Source: CAKAHY01 sp963522175 (GTDB lineage: Bacteria > Bacillota > Clostridia > Lachnospirales > Lachnospiraceae). From it: a stretch of 64,000 bases of DNA. Shown piece after piece: positions 26,222-33,645 of this stretch. Position 1 is the first letter of the stretch, and the number at the start of each line of letters is the position of its first letter. The notes under the pieces were generated by a model, which was given only the letters and a program-made list of their open reading frames with translations, ran no database searches and had not been told where the DNA came from. The stretch lies in assembly GCA_963522175.1 (NCBI GenBank), contig CAUQXC010000003.1, positions 124,001 through 188,000 on the forward strand, in the 5' to 3' direction. The translations under genes were made by a program, and so were the position numbers.

Positions 26222-27700
26222 CTAGTATCCAAGCCTTATTATTTCCTTGTCGGTAACTATACTGCAAGGCTCCATACACAGGCTTTTGTCTTTCATATTG
26301 TAGAATATTTTTCCGAACAGGATATTATCCGAAAACACTTCCTCATAAGGAACGATATCTAAAGGATTATTTTCTGCTGAAGACTCTTTAGCGCAAAGCT
26401 CAATTCTGTTTTTGTTTCCATCTTCCATAATAAACTTAATCTTATCGTCTTTTCTGATTTTCATAATTTTTTTAAAGCTGATAAGCATGGCACATTCATC
26501 ATCGGAAAGTATATTCTTGAGCTCGTTTTTGGCAATCTTTGCGGCAGCTGAAATGTCGGAATAAGCAAATTTTTTTATACTTTCAAAATCTTCCTTTTTC
26601 TTTTCTTTTAAAGAAAAATTTTCCCAGCGTATTCTTTTATTTATCCCTCCCGGATAATAATTCATAAGCTCGGTTTCAAGGGCATCAAAACAGGAGTCTT
26701 CACTTTTTACGTATTTGAGAGCCCTTAAAGGCTTGTAATTGAGTGTACAGGATATTTCACCGTCTTTTGTATCAAACCAATAGGCTTTATCTATAAGTTC
26801 GTTTCTTGCTCTGTCATAAAACTCATCAAAAGATAGCTGTATAAGTCTCACATTGTCTTTTTTAAGTCCCAGCCTGCTCAGGTGTTCAAGCTTCCATATA
26901 CCTCCGAGTCCCTCATATAAAGTGTCATTCTCATCCTCTTCAAGGTCTTTTTCAAGTTTTCCTTCAAGGTATGTTTTAGACTTTTTTTCCAAAGCTCTGA
27001 GTCTCTTAAGCACCTCCACCGCCTTACTGTAATGCGAAGTATCGCTGTCTTTTTGATACTCTTCCATTTCGACAATAAGTCTGTTAAATAAAACTTGCGG
27101 TCCCAGAAGATAGTAGTCTCCCAACTGTTTTGAAAGCTCTCTATAACTTTTTAAAGAAACGCTCCCCATAGATGCCAAGCCGGCAAGTAAGAGGCGATCC
27201 GTCATTTTTTTCATCAGCTCCAAGCCTTCCAGCTGTTTTCTGATTTTCTTTTCTTTTGCCGCTTTTGAAGCTTTTGAGGACTTTTTAGCACTTTCTTTTT
27301 TTTCATCTTCACTCATACTTGCTTCTTTTTTTAACTTTTCTTCTTTTTTAGCGGCTCTTGCTTCTTTTTTCTCTCTCTTTTCCAAAATATCTTCAGGAAT
27401 ATCAAAAATCTCAAATTCTTTTCCCGCCGTAATTTCATAAAGTAAAGCTAAGCCGTGCTTGCAGGGAAATTGCCTGCTCGGGCAGCTGCAACGAAACGTA
27501 GGAATATCTCCTTCAATAAAATCTGCCGAAACCTTATAATTTGACTTTCCGCTTCCCTTACATTCTCCCATATAAAAACTGTCGTCCGCCGAACGAAAAC
27601 GACTCACAAAACCGCCGCCTGCGGATATCTTCTTTCCGTTAGCCGCGGCTGCCGCATTGGGTGCCAAAGCACTTACCTGCTTCTCGTCAAATGCTCTCAT
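26222..27700 (-). CDS. SWIM zinc-finger protein, first gene of the MoxR/VWA cassette
   Basis: 492 residues. The SWIM motif C-x-C-x6-C-x-H is exact: CSCPSRQFPCKH at residues 71-82. It is followed by a long Lys/Glu/Ser-rich coiled segment (about 105-160) and a C-terminal region of unknown fold. SWIM fingers bind DNA, RNA or proteins. A promoter (27745-27774) and AGGAGG precede the ATG, and the four following genes are separated by 2-13 bases, so this gene leads the operon. Confidence 0.83.
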   Translation of the reverse strand: MRAFDEKQVSALAPNAAAAANGKKISAGGGFVSRFRSADDSFYMGECKGSGKSNYKVSADFIEGDIPTFRCSCPSRQFPCKHGLALLYEITAGKEFEIFDIPEDILEKREKKEARAAKKEEKLKKEASMSEDEKKESAKKSSKASKAAKEKKIRKQLEGLELMKKMTDRLLLAGLASMGSVSLKSYRELSKQLGDYYLLGPQVLFNRLIVEMEEYQKDSDTSHYSKAVEVLKRLRALEKKSKTYLEGKLEKDLEEDENDTLYEGLGGIWKLEHLSRLGLKKDNVRLIQLSFDEFYDRARNELIDKAYWFDTKDGEISCTLNYKPLRALKYVKSEDSCFDALETELMNYYPGGINKRIRWENFSLKEKKKEDFESIKKFAYSDISAAAKIAKNELKNILSDDECAMLISFKKIMKIRKDDKIKFIMEDGNKNRIELCAKESSAENNPLDIVPYEEVFSDNILFGKIFYNMKDKSLCMEPCSIVTDKEIIRLGY

Positions 27701-27744
27701 GATTTAAAACCTCCTGTTTAAAACAATAGATATTATCGCCTTTT

Positions 27745-27774
27745 ATAATACCACGAAAACAGTCCGACTTACAA
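27745..27774 (-). promoter_or_regulatory. Promoter of the SWIM-HEAT-MoxR-DUF5682-VWA operon
   Basis: Minus-strand TTGTAA (27769-27774), 18-base spacer, TATTAT (27745-27750), about 45 bases before the SWIM gene ATG. Confidence 0.5.
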
Positions 27775-27817
27775 TAAAAAGAAAGCAACAAACAAACAAT
27801 TGTTCATCTGTTGCTTT
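27773..27817 (-). terminator. Terminator of the DUF6110/P-type ATPase/DtxR operon
   Basis: Minus-strand stem with arms at 27809-27817 and 27782-27790 (AAAGCAACA and complement) and an inner complementary AACAATTGTT, followed by CTTTTTATT. It ends six bases after the DtxR stop. Confidence 0.75.
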
Positions 27818-27822
27818 TTGCA

Positions 27823-28206
27823 TTAATCAATATTAAAGTATTTTTTCAAGCATTCAAAAGCTTCTTCGCTTATGTAATGTTCTATTCTGCAGGCATCCTT
27901 TTCCGCCTGCTCACTGTTAAGTCCTATCTTCACAAGTATATCTGTAAGTACATAATGCCTGTTTATGGTACGTGAGGCTATTTCCTCACCTTTAGGCGTT
28001 AAGGTAATATATCCGTCCGAATCGGTTTCTATAAAACCGTACATACGAAATTTTTTCATCTGCTCGCTGATGGTAGGCTTTGAGTAGTTCATTTCCCTTG
28101 CTATGTCAATGGAACGCACCACGCCTTTCTCGGATCTGAGCCTGTAAATAGTTTCAAGGTACATTTCAGCAGCTTCACTGTCAGCTAAATAATCTCTTTT
28201 GGACAT
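27823..28206 (-). CDS. DtxR-family iron-type metalloregulator
   Basis: 127 residues from ATG at 28204-28206, preceded by AAAAGGAGG; the longer frame has no ribosome site. Winged helix (DIAREMNYSKPTISEQMKKF) plus dimerisation domain, no SH3 domain, so MntR-like in size. The metal residues, however, follow the DtxR pattern: Met15, His84, Cys106, Glu109 and His110 (AEMYLETIY, RHYVL, DACRIEH). In MntR the equivalent positions carry acidic residues. It is therefore probably a ferrous-iron sensor. Third gene of the operon with the P-type ATPase, and candidate reader of the RTTAG-N6-CTARY palindromes seen in three promoters here. Confidence 0.85.
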   Translation of the reverse strand: MSKRDYLADSEAAEMYLETIYRLRSEKGVVRSIDIAREMNYSKPTISEQMKKFRMYGFIETDSDGYITLTPKGEEIASRTINRHYVLTDILVKIGLNSEQAEKDACRIEHYISEEAFECLKKYFNID

Positions 28207-28244
28207 AAAAGCCTCCTTTTGAATCACGTGCCCATAGGGCAAAA

Positions 28245-30344
28245 CTAAATAATTTCCGTATTTTTATTTTTCCTTATATCCGTCATACTTGCAAGACTTA
28301 TAGCCACAGTAGAAGAATTATGAAGCAAGGCTGAGAATGTAGGCTGTAATATACCTGCAACTCCACCTAAAATAAGCGCTGAATTAAAGCCCAGAACAAA
28401 ACGATAATTTCTGTCAACCCTTTTAGCGAGTCCGTTTGCAATTTCCTTTAAAATAACCAATTCATTGAGGTTGTCGGCTGCAATCGTTATATCGGAAATT
28501 TCTCTTGCTATGGCTGCGCCGTCACTGATCGCTATACCGCAGTCCGAAGCCGAGAGTGCAGGTGAATCGTTTATTCCGTCACCCACCATAACAACGATTT
28601 TGCCTTCTGCCTTTTTCTTTTCAACAAAGTTTGCTTTGTCCTCAGGTAAAACCGCCGCATAGTATTCGTCTATGCCCAGCTGACTTGCAACAGCTTTTGC
28701 GGTATTCTCATTATCTCCCGTCATCATAACAGTTTTTTCTATACCGAGCTCCTTAAGTTTCTCAAGCACATCCTTTGCTTCTTCTCTAAGAGGATCGAAA
28801 ATACAAATAACCGCAGCCAACCTTCCGGCTATAGCCATATAAAGGTGAGAATACTTGTGATCCAAGTCATCTATTAAAAACTTATCTTCATCCGCCACAC
28901 TCACTTTTTCATCTTCAAACACAAAGTGTGCACTTCCTATGATAACCTTCTCTCCGTCTACCATACTGGATATACCGTGTGCGACCACATACTCCACTTC
29001 ACTGTGCATCTCTTCATGGTCAAGACCTAAAGAATATGCCTTGTTGACAACTGCCTTTGCCATTGAATGAGGGAAATGCTCTTCAAGACATGCCGCAAGC
29101 CTGAGCATTTCTTTTTCATCTCTGTCTTTTGCAACCAATATCTTCTCAACCTTAGGGCTCGCATGAGTAAGGGTTCCCGTCTTATCAAAGACTATGATAT
29201 CCGCCTTTGCAAGCTTCTCAAGGAACTTACCGCCTTTTACGGTTATATTGTATTTGTTTGCTTCTCTCATAGCCGAAAGTACGGTAAGAGGCATAGCAAG
29301 CTTAAGCGCACACGAAAAATCAACCATGAGCACGGAAAGAGCTTTTGTTACATTTCTTGTAAGTAAGTATGTAAGTACAGAACCTGCCAAAGTATAAGGA
29401 ACCAGCTTGTCAGCCAAAGAAGCCGCTTTTTCTTCCGTGTTGGATTTAAGCTTTTCGGAATTTTCAATCATGGATACAATTTTATCATATCGCGACTGTC
29501 CGTTTTGCTTATCCGCTACAAAAACACATTCTCCTTCTTCCACTACGGTTCCGGCATATACGTAAGCACCCTCATTTTTGAGTACAGGAATTGATTCACC
29601 TGTAAGTGAAGCCTGATTTACCATAGCTTCGCCGCTTATAATCTTTCCGTCCAAAGGAATAAGATTTCCGGATCTTACAACTATCTTATCATTTTCAAGG
29701 ACTTTGTCTATAGGCAACAGAACATCGCCCTGTTCGGTTCTTACCCAAACCTTATCTATGTTAAGAGACATGCTTCTCGCCAAATCACTGAGTGATTTCT
29801 TGTGTGTCCATTCTTCAAGCATGGAACCGATACCCAAAAGAAGCATAATGGAACCTGCAGTGTTATAGTCTCCTCGTATAACGCTGACACCTATACTCGC
29901 TGCATCCAAAACTTCAACGTCTATTCTGAAATTCAAAAGAGATTTTATACCCTTAAGAATATACTTGCCCGCCATATAAATAGTATGAGCTATGCGAAGC
30001 GGTGCCGGGAAAATGTATGCCTTAACAAGATTAAATACTATGTTGGAAACGAACTTTTCCGAATAAAGCCTTGTCAAAGCTCTTCCCGTATTTTCCGGAA
30101 CCTGAAGTCCGACATTTTCCTTTTCAAAGTCAAACCTTGAAAGATAAGTAAGTATATCTCCTCTTCTTCCCTCTTCGTAATAAATAACGGCATCACATGT
30201 TCTTTCATAAACCGTAGCTTTTTTTACATGTTCATTTGCCTCTAAATAATATAAAAGCACATCCGCATTTCTGATGCTCATCCTTTTTTGTGCCAGATGT
30301 ACTCTTATCCTATTTTTTGATTCATGTTTTATGATACATTTCAT
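28245..30344 (-). CDS. P1B-type metal ATPase with SCA transmembrane motif (FezB-like candidate)
   Basis: 699 residues. P-type ATPase core: TGES (249-252), phosphorylation motif DKTGT (387-391), MTGDNENT and GDGINDSP. The membrane metal site that is CPC in copper, zinc and cadmium pumps reads DFSCALKLAMP (342-352), that is SCA. The N-terminus has no CxxC metal domain but a basic stretch, KNRIRVHLAQKRMSIR (10-25). These features fit the P1B-6 group, which includes ferrosome FezB, better than a copper or zinc exporter. Flanked by a DUF6110-like protein and a DtxR regulator. No Shine-Dalgarno site is visible before the ATG. Iron as substrate is inference. Confidence 0.8.
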   Translation of the reverse strand: MKCIIKHESKNRIRVHLAQKRMSIRNADVLLYYLEANEHVKKATVYERTCDAVIYYEEGRRGDILTYLSRFDFEKENVGLQVPENTGRALTRLYSEKFVSNIVFNLVKAYIFPAPLRIAHTIYMAGKYILKGIKSLLNFRIDVEVLDAASIGVSVIRGDYNTAGSIMLLLGIGSMLEEWTHKKSLSDLARSMSLNIDKVWVRTEQGDVLLPIDKVLENDKIVVRSGNLIPLDGKIISGEAMVNQASLTGESIPVLKNEGAYVYAGTVVEEGECVFVADKQNGQSRYDKIVSMIENSEKLKSNTEEKAASLADKLVPYTLAGSVLTYLLTRNVTKALSVLMVDFSCALKLAMPLTVLSAMREANKYNITVKGGKFLEKLAKADIIVFDKTGTLTHASPKVEKILVAKDRDEKEMLRLAACLEEHFPHSMAKAVVNKAYSLGLDHEEMHSEVEYVVAHGISSMVDGEKVIIGSAHFVFEDEKVSVADEDKFLIDDLDHKYSHLYMAIAGRLAAVICIFDPLREEAKDVLEKLKELGIEKTVMMTGDNENTAKAVASQLGIDEYYAAVLPEDKANFVEKKKAEGKIVVMVGDGINDSPALSASDCGIAISDGAAIAREISDITIAADNLNELVILKEIANGLAKRVDRNYRFVLGFNSALILGGVAGILQPTFSALLHNSSTVAISLASMTDIRKNKNTEII

Positions 30345-30358
30345 ATACTATACTATGC

Positions 30359-30610
30359 CTACTGTGCATCCTCGATTACGGCTTCCTTCAAAGCACGATC
30401 TTCATTGATGTCCTTAGCTTCCGCTAAAATATCTCCTGCACTTTCCTGAATATTTGTAACTGTTTCCATAACGGATTCTTTAACTCTTAATGCTGCGGCT
30501 GTAGTATGCGCATACACCTTCTTTGCATCCTTGCTTGTCAAAAGCTTAAAACCTGCCGAACCGAAAATTGTTCCTGCTACAAATAAAGCAACTTTATTAA
30601 CTGAAAACAT
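30359..30610 (-). CDS. DUF6110-like small membrane protein upstream of the P-type ATPase
   Basis: 83 residues. The N-terminal hydrophobic segment NKVALFVAGTIFGSAGFKLL (5-24) has glycine-zipper spacing and is followed by a charged amphipathic helix (AKKVYAHTTAAALRVKESVM onward). I recognise it as DUF6110-like; such proteins sit beside P-type ATPases in clostridia. By position and type (small, one membrane helix, first in the operon) it could be the FezA counterpart of a ferrosome locus, which is not proven. AGGAGG ribosome site. First gene after a promoter with two putative iron-box palindromes. Confidence 0.7.
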   Translation of the reverse strand: MFSVNKVALFVAGTIFGSAGFKLLTSKDAKKVYAHTTAAALRVKESVMETVTNIQESAGDILAEAKDINEDRALKEAVIEDAQ

Positions 30611-30780
30611 AAATAAAACCTCCTAAATAAAAATAATTTTAAAATACCTGTAAATACTAGCACATTTAAAAGGGAATTAAAAGTAGAATAACGAAAATAA
30701 TTGCACTTTTTAAAACACAAAAAGACTGAGGTGTGTCAAAAACCCCCAAACGAAAACTTCTTAAAATAAACTTTCAGAAC

Positions 30781-30816
30781 ATTAGAAAAACCTAACAAAA
30801 GTTAGAAAAACCTAAT
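30781..30816 (-). promoter_or_regulatory. Two tandem RTTAG-N6-CTARY palindromes (candidate iron boxes)
   Basis: ATTAGAAAAACCTAAC (30781-30796) and GTTAGAAAAACCTAAT (30801-30816), start-to-start distance 20 bp, that is two helical turns. They lie 12-48 bases downstream of the minus-strand -10 box, where a bound repressor would block initiation or early elongation. On the minus strand each reads TTAGGTTTTTCTAA, matching the outer half-sites of the DtxR/IdeR consensus. Confidence 0.65.
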
Positions 30817-30828
30817 TAGTATGGCATA

Positions 30829-30857
30829 ACTATACTACAAAAATTCTTTTTTGTCTA
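30829..30857 (-). promoter_or_regulatory. Promoter of the DUF6110/P-type ATPase/DtxR operon
   Basis: Minus-strand TAGACA (30852-30857), 17-base spacer, TATAGT (30829-30834). The -10 box is identical to that of the haemoglobin-interacting protein gene. Confidence 0.55.
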
Positions 30858-30881
30858 TAGTCTAATTTTATTTTTTAAGTT

Positions 30882-30920
30882 AAAAGCTACGAAATGTTAT
30901 TTGGGCATTCCGTAGCTTTT
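30882..30920 (-). terminator. Terminator-like hairpin after the aminopeptidase gene
   Basis: Arms AAAAGCTACG (30882-30891) and CGTAGCTTTT (30911-30920) with additional inner pairing of AATG and CATT. The T tract on the minus strand is short (TTTTAACTT), so termination may be partial. Confidence 0.55.
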
Positions 30921-30965
30921 ACTTTATAAAACTGCCAATGTTCAAAAGTAAGACTTAAATATCAC

Positions 30966-32753
30966 TTAGATACTTCTTGTATACTTCTTAAGCCACTCTT
31001 TTTCCTCATCGTTTAAGTAGTCTTTCGTTTTTTCATATACCTGTGCATGATATTCGTTAAGAAGCTTGATTTCTTCTTTGCTCATTATCTCTTTTTTAAC
31101 CGCATCAAGATCCATAGGTATATATGTAATGGTTTCAAAATCAAAGAACTGACCGTACTCGTTATTTTCCGCTTCTCTTACAAGTATTTCATTTTCAAGA
31201 CGTATTCCGTGTGAGCCTGCTATATAAAGTCCCGGCTCATTTGTTATAATCATACCCGGCTCAAAAGGATGTGAATCGCCTGCTCTGTACTGCCATCTTA
31301 TACCGGAAGGACCTTCATGAATATTAAGTAAGTATCCTACTCCGTGTCCTGTTCCGTGATTATAATCGAGTCCTCTGTCCCAGAAAGGCATTCTTGTATA
31401 CATGTCAAGGTTAGTTGAATTGCAGCCTTTTTTAAACTTGGCATGTCCGAGTCTCAAGTGAGCTATAAGAACTATGGTAAAATGCTCCTTAAATATGTCA
31501 GGAACCTCTCCCAAAGCAAAGGTTCTGGTAATATCCGTAGAACCTTCATAGAATCCGGCACCCGTATCGGACAGGAAGAATGAACCCTCTTTAAGTCTTA
31601 TATCGGTTTCAGGACTTGATGTATAATGCACAATAGCGGCATGTTCGCCGAAAGCGGATATAGGCTCGAAGCTGGGTCTTATAAAGTTACCCATAGCTTC
31701 TCTGAAGCTGTCAAGCTTTTCGGAAGCGCTGATTTCCGTAATTTCTTCCTTTACCACATTTTCCTTAAGCCACTTCATAAATCTTATGTGGGCTACACTG
31801 TCTTTTATCTGAGCCTTCTTTATGTTCTCTATCTCAACCTTATTCTTTACAGCCTTGAATATGATTTCCGGATTTTGCTTATCAACTTTAACAACAGAAT
31901 CAGGTATATTGCAGTAAAGAGCATAGTTAACCTTTCCGGAATCAAGCAAAAGACCCTTTTCAACCTTAAGTGTCTTAATATCCTCGTAAATATCGTTATA
32001 CGGCCTCAGGCTTACATTATCCGCTGCCAAGTTTTTCTTTATATCTTCACCGAGCTTGGACTCATCTATGTAAAGAAGTACACCGTCCTTATCAATAATA
32101 GCATACGAAAGCAGTAAAGGGAAAAATTCTATATCGTTTCCTCTTATATTAAGAGTCCAGCATATATCGTCCAAGGTAGTCAGCACATGTTTATCCGCAT
32201 GATGTTCATCCATAAATTGTCTTATTCTTTTAAGCTTGTCGCTTGTACTTTCACCCGTATACTTTATATCCAAAGCAAAAGCGGGCTCTTTGGACATAGG
32301 AGGTCTGTCGCTCCATACCTCATCTATAAGATCCAAATCATATACAAGCTTTCCGCCCGCCTCTTTCACTATATCGTCATATTCCATACCTTCCGACATG
32401 GTAATAACTCTTCCGTCAACCCCGAGTGTTTTTCCTTTTCCTACAGCCTCTTTAAGATATTCGGCTATAGTAGGCACTCCCGGTTGCCCCATTTTCATAA
32501 GTTTAACATTACTTCCCTCAAGCTGCTTTTCCGCCTGTAAGAAATACCTTCCGTCAGTCCAAAGTCCCGCTTCATCAAGTGTAATAACTGCAGTTCCCGC
32601 CGAACCCGTAAATCCGGTTATAAAAGCTCTTGCCTTAAAATGCTCTCCTACATATTCACTTTGATGATAGTCGGCAGTAGGTACTACATATACATCCACC
32701 TTCTTTGACTTCATCAGCTCCCTCAGCTTTTCAATACGCTCACTTACCTTCAT
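30966..32753 (-). CDS. Aminopeptidase P family (Xaa-Pro aminopeptidase), long form
   Basis: 595 residues, M24 metallopeptidase of the three-domain long type. Two creatinase-like N-terminal domains (MKVSERIEKLRELMKSKKVDVYVVPTADYHQSEY onward) precede the catalytic pita-bread domain. Its metal ligands are visible in LSDTGAGFYEGSTDITRTF (two Asp), HGTGHGVGYLLNIHEGP (His), ITNEPGLYI (Glu) and GIRLENEILV (Glu). Cleaves N-terminal residues before proline, probably for peptide catabolism. It separates the two iron operons but has its own promoter and no iron-box motif. Ribosome site AAGGAGG. Confidence 0.93.
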   Translation of the reverse strand: MKVSERIEKLRELMKSKKVDVYVVPTADYHQSEYVGEHFKARAFITGFTGSAGTAVITLDEAGLWTDGRYFLQAEKQLEGSNVKLMKMGQPGVPTIAEYLKEAVGKGKTLGVDGRVITMSEGMEYDDIVKEAGGKLVYDLDLIDEVWSDRPPMSKEPAFALDIKYTGESTSDKLKRIRQFMDEHHADKHVLTTLDDICWTLNIRGNDIEFFPLLLSYAIIDKDGVLLYIDESKLGEDIKKNLAADNVSLRPYNDIYEDIKTLKVEKGLLLDSGKVNYALYCNIPDSVVKVDKQNPEIIFKAVKNKVEIENIKKAQIKDSVAHIRFMKWLKENVVKEEITEISASEKLDSFREAMGNFIRPSFEPISAFGEHAAIVHYTSSPETDIRLKEGSFFLSDTGAGFYEGSTDITRTFALGEVPDIFKEHFTIVLIAHLRLGHAKFKKGCNSTNLDMYTRMPFWDRGLDYNHGTGHGVGYLLNIHEGPSGIRWQYRAGDSHPFEPGMIITNEPGLYIAGSHGIRLENEILVREAENNEYGQFFDFETITYIPMDLDAVKKEIMSKEEIKLLNEYHAQVYEKTKDYLNDEEKEWLKKYTRSI

Positions 32754-32880
32754 CGGTATGTACCTCCTTATGTTTCATCATTAAATTTAGCAATAAATTG
32801 CCGATATGCATTCACAAATTTCACAATATTCTTTGTTAATTTTGTATACAAACCTTTAATTTACAGCACATTTACATACC

Positions 32881-32909
32881 ATAATATCACTTTATATCAA
32901 ATGCTTCAA
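32881..32909 (-). promoter_or_regulatory. Promoter of the aminopeptidase gene
   Basis: Minus-strand TTGAAG (32904-32909), 17-base spacer, TATTAT (32881-32886). Confidence 0.55.
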
Positions 32910-33007
32910 GAGCTGTAAAAAGAATTTTATATTTTTTGAACAAGAAAGCCTTTTTATTTTCCCTATACTTAACTACGATTTTATTTTAAAACATTATATG
33001 TGAAATA

Positions 33008-33036
33008 TTGACTAATTAATTAGGGTATGCTAACCT
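33008..33036 (+). promoter_or_regulatory. Promoter of the feo operon
   Basis: TTGACT (33008-33013), 17-base spacer, weak TAACCT (33031-33036), about 63 bases before the first feoA ATG. The -10 region is covered by the first iron-box palindrome. Confidence 0.5.
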
Positions 33037-33061
33037 TATAAACAAGTTAGTTCCCACTAGC
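33019..33061 (+). promoter_or_regulatory. Two iron-box palindromes at the feo promoter
   Basis: ATTAGGGTATGCTAAC (33019-33034) overlaps the -10 box; the surrounding 19 bases at 33020-33038 agree with the DtxR/IdeR consensus TTAGGTTAGSCTAACCTWA at 17 of 19 positions. GTTAGTTCCCACTAGC (33046-33061) follows at the probable transcription start and matches one arm of the operator at 43481-43496 in 13 of 16 bases. Start-to-start distance is 27 bp. Confidence 0.7.
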
Positions 33062-33098
33062 TCTTGTGTTTTGTACAAAAATGAAAGGAAGTAGTGAT

Positions 33099-33308
33099 AT
33101 GCCTCTTAGCATGGCTAAACCCGGTGAGCTTAATCTCATCAAAAATGTTGGCGGCAAGGAAGAAACGAAACAGTTTTTAAACAGTCTCGGATTCGTTGTC
33201 GGTGCGGAAATTATTGTTATAAGCGAATTAAACGGTAACCTTATTGTAAATATCAAAGGAACCAGAGTTGCAATCAGCAAGGATATGGCAAACAAAATTA
33301 CCGTATAA
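33099..33308 (+). CDS. feoA: FeoA family ferrous iron transport protein A (first copy)
   Basis: 69 residues from ATG 33099 (MPLSMAKPGELNLI), with AAAGGAAG eight bases upstream; the earlier in-frame codons have no ribosome site. SH3-like FeoA fold: FLNSLGFVVGAEIIVISELNGNLIVNIKGTRVAISK. FeoA is a small cytoplasmic protein that associates with FeoB. Two different FeoA genes before FeoB are frequent in Clostridia. First gene of the feo operon. Confidence 0.9.
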   Translation: MPLSMAKPGELNLIKNVGGKEETKQFLNSLGFVVGAEIIVISELNGNLIVNIKGTRVAISKDMANKITV

Positions 33309-33374
33309 TTTTACTTCACAGGTAGGTGCCTCGCTTTGCCACCTGCCTTTAAAATTTATGAAAAGGAGATTTAT

Positions 33375-33602
33375 ATGAGTACACTTAAGAATGTCAAAGT
33401 CGGTCAGACCGCAAAAGTGGTTAAAATCGGCGGAGACGGAGCTGTAAAGAGAAGAATTATGGATATGGGTGTTACCAAAGGTGCAGAGCTTTATATAAGA
33501 AAAGTAGCACCGTTGGGAGATCCTATAGAAGTAACCGTTCGCGGCTATGAGCTCAGTATCCGTAAAGAGGATGCCGGAAATATTGAAGTAGAAATACAAT
33601 AA
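33375..33602 (+). CDS. feoA: FeoA family protein (second copy)
   Basis: 75 residues from ATG 33375 (MSTLKNVKVGQTAKVVKIGG), with AAAAGGAG upstream. Typical FeoA core: KRRIMDMGVTKGAELYIRKVAPLGDPIEVTVRGYELSIRK. It is closer to canonical FeoA than the first copy. The 66-base gap between the copies shows no promoter. Acts with FeoB in ferrous iron import. Confidence 0.93.
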   Translation: MSTLKNVKVGQTAKVVKIGGDGAVKRRIMDMGVTKGAELYIRKVAPLGDPIEVTVRGYELSIRKEDAGNIEVEIQ

Positions 33603-33645
33603 AAAACTAAAATCTTATATTTAATAAAGGAGAACTTACAAGATC

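Larger units (their letters stand above)
30611..30965. other. 355-base intergenic region: operator, promoter and aminopeptidase terminator
   Basis: No open frame of note. It holds, on the minus strand, a hairpin ending the aminopeptidase gene (30882-30920), a promoter (30829-30857), two 16-bp palindromes (30781-30816) and an untranslated leader of about 200 bases before the DUF6110-like gene. The leader contains short C- and T-rich runs but no fold I recognise. Confidence 0.6.
32754..33098. other. 345-base divergent intergenic region between aminopeptidase and feo
   Basis: Contains the minus-strand aminopeptidase promoter (32881-32909) with a leader of about 120 bases that includes the 12-bp palindrome TTTGTATACAAA (32841-32852). 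It also contains the plus-strand feo promoter (33008-33036) and two iron-box-like palindromes (33019-33061). The A/T-rich 32910-33005 stretch shows nothing else I can name. Confidence 0.6.

Noticed and set aside
28245..30344. Copper or cadmium exporter
   Set aside because: No CPC motif and no CxxC domains; SCA motif and iron-type context instead.
32236..32664. Open plus-strand frame of 142 codons
   Set aside because: It is antisense to the aminopeptidase P gene, has no ribosome site and shows Ser-rich composition typical of reverse-strand frames.
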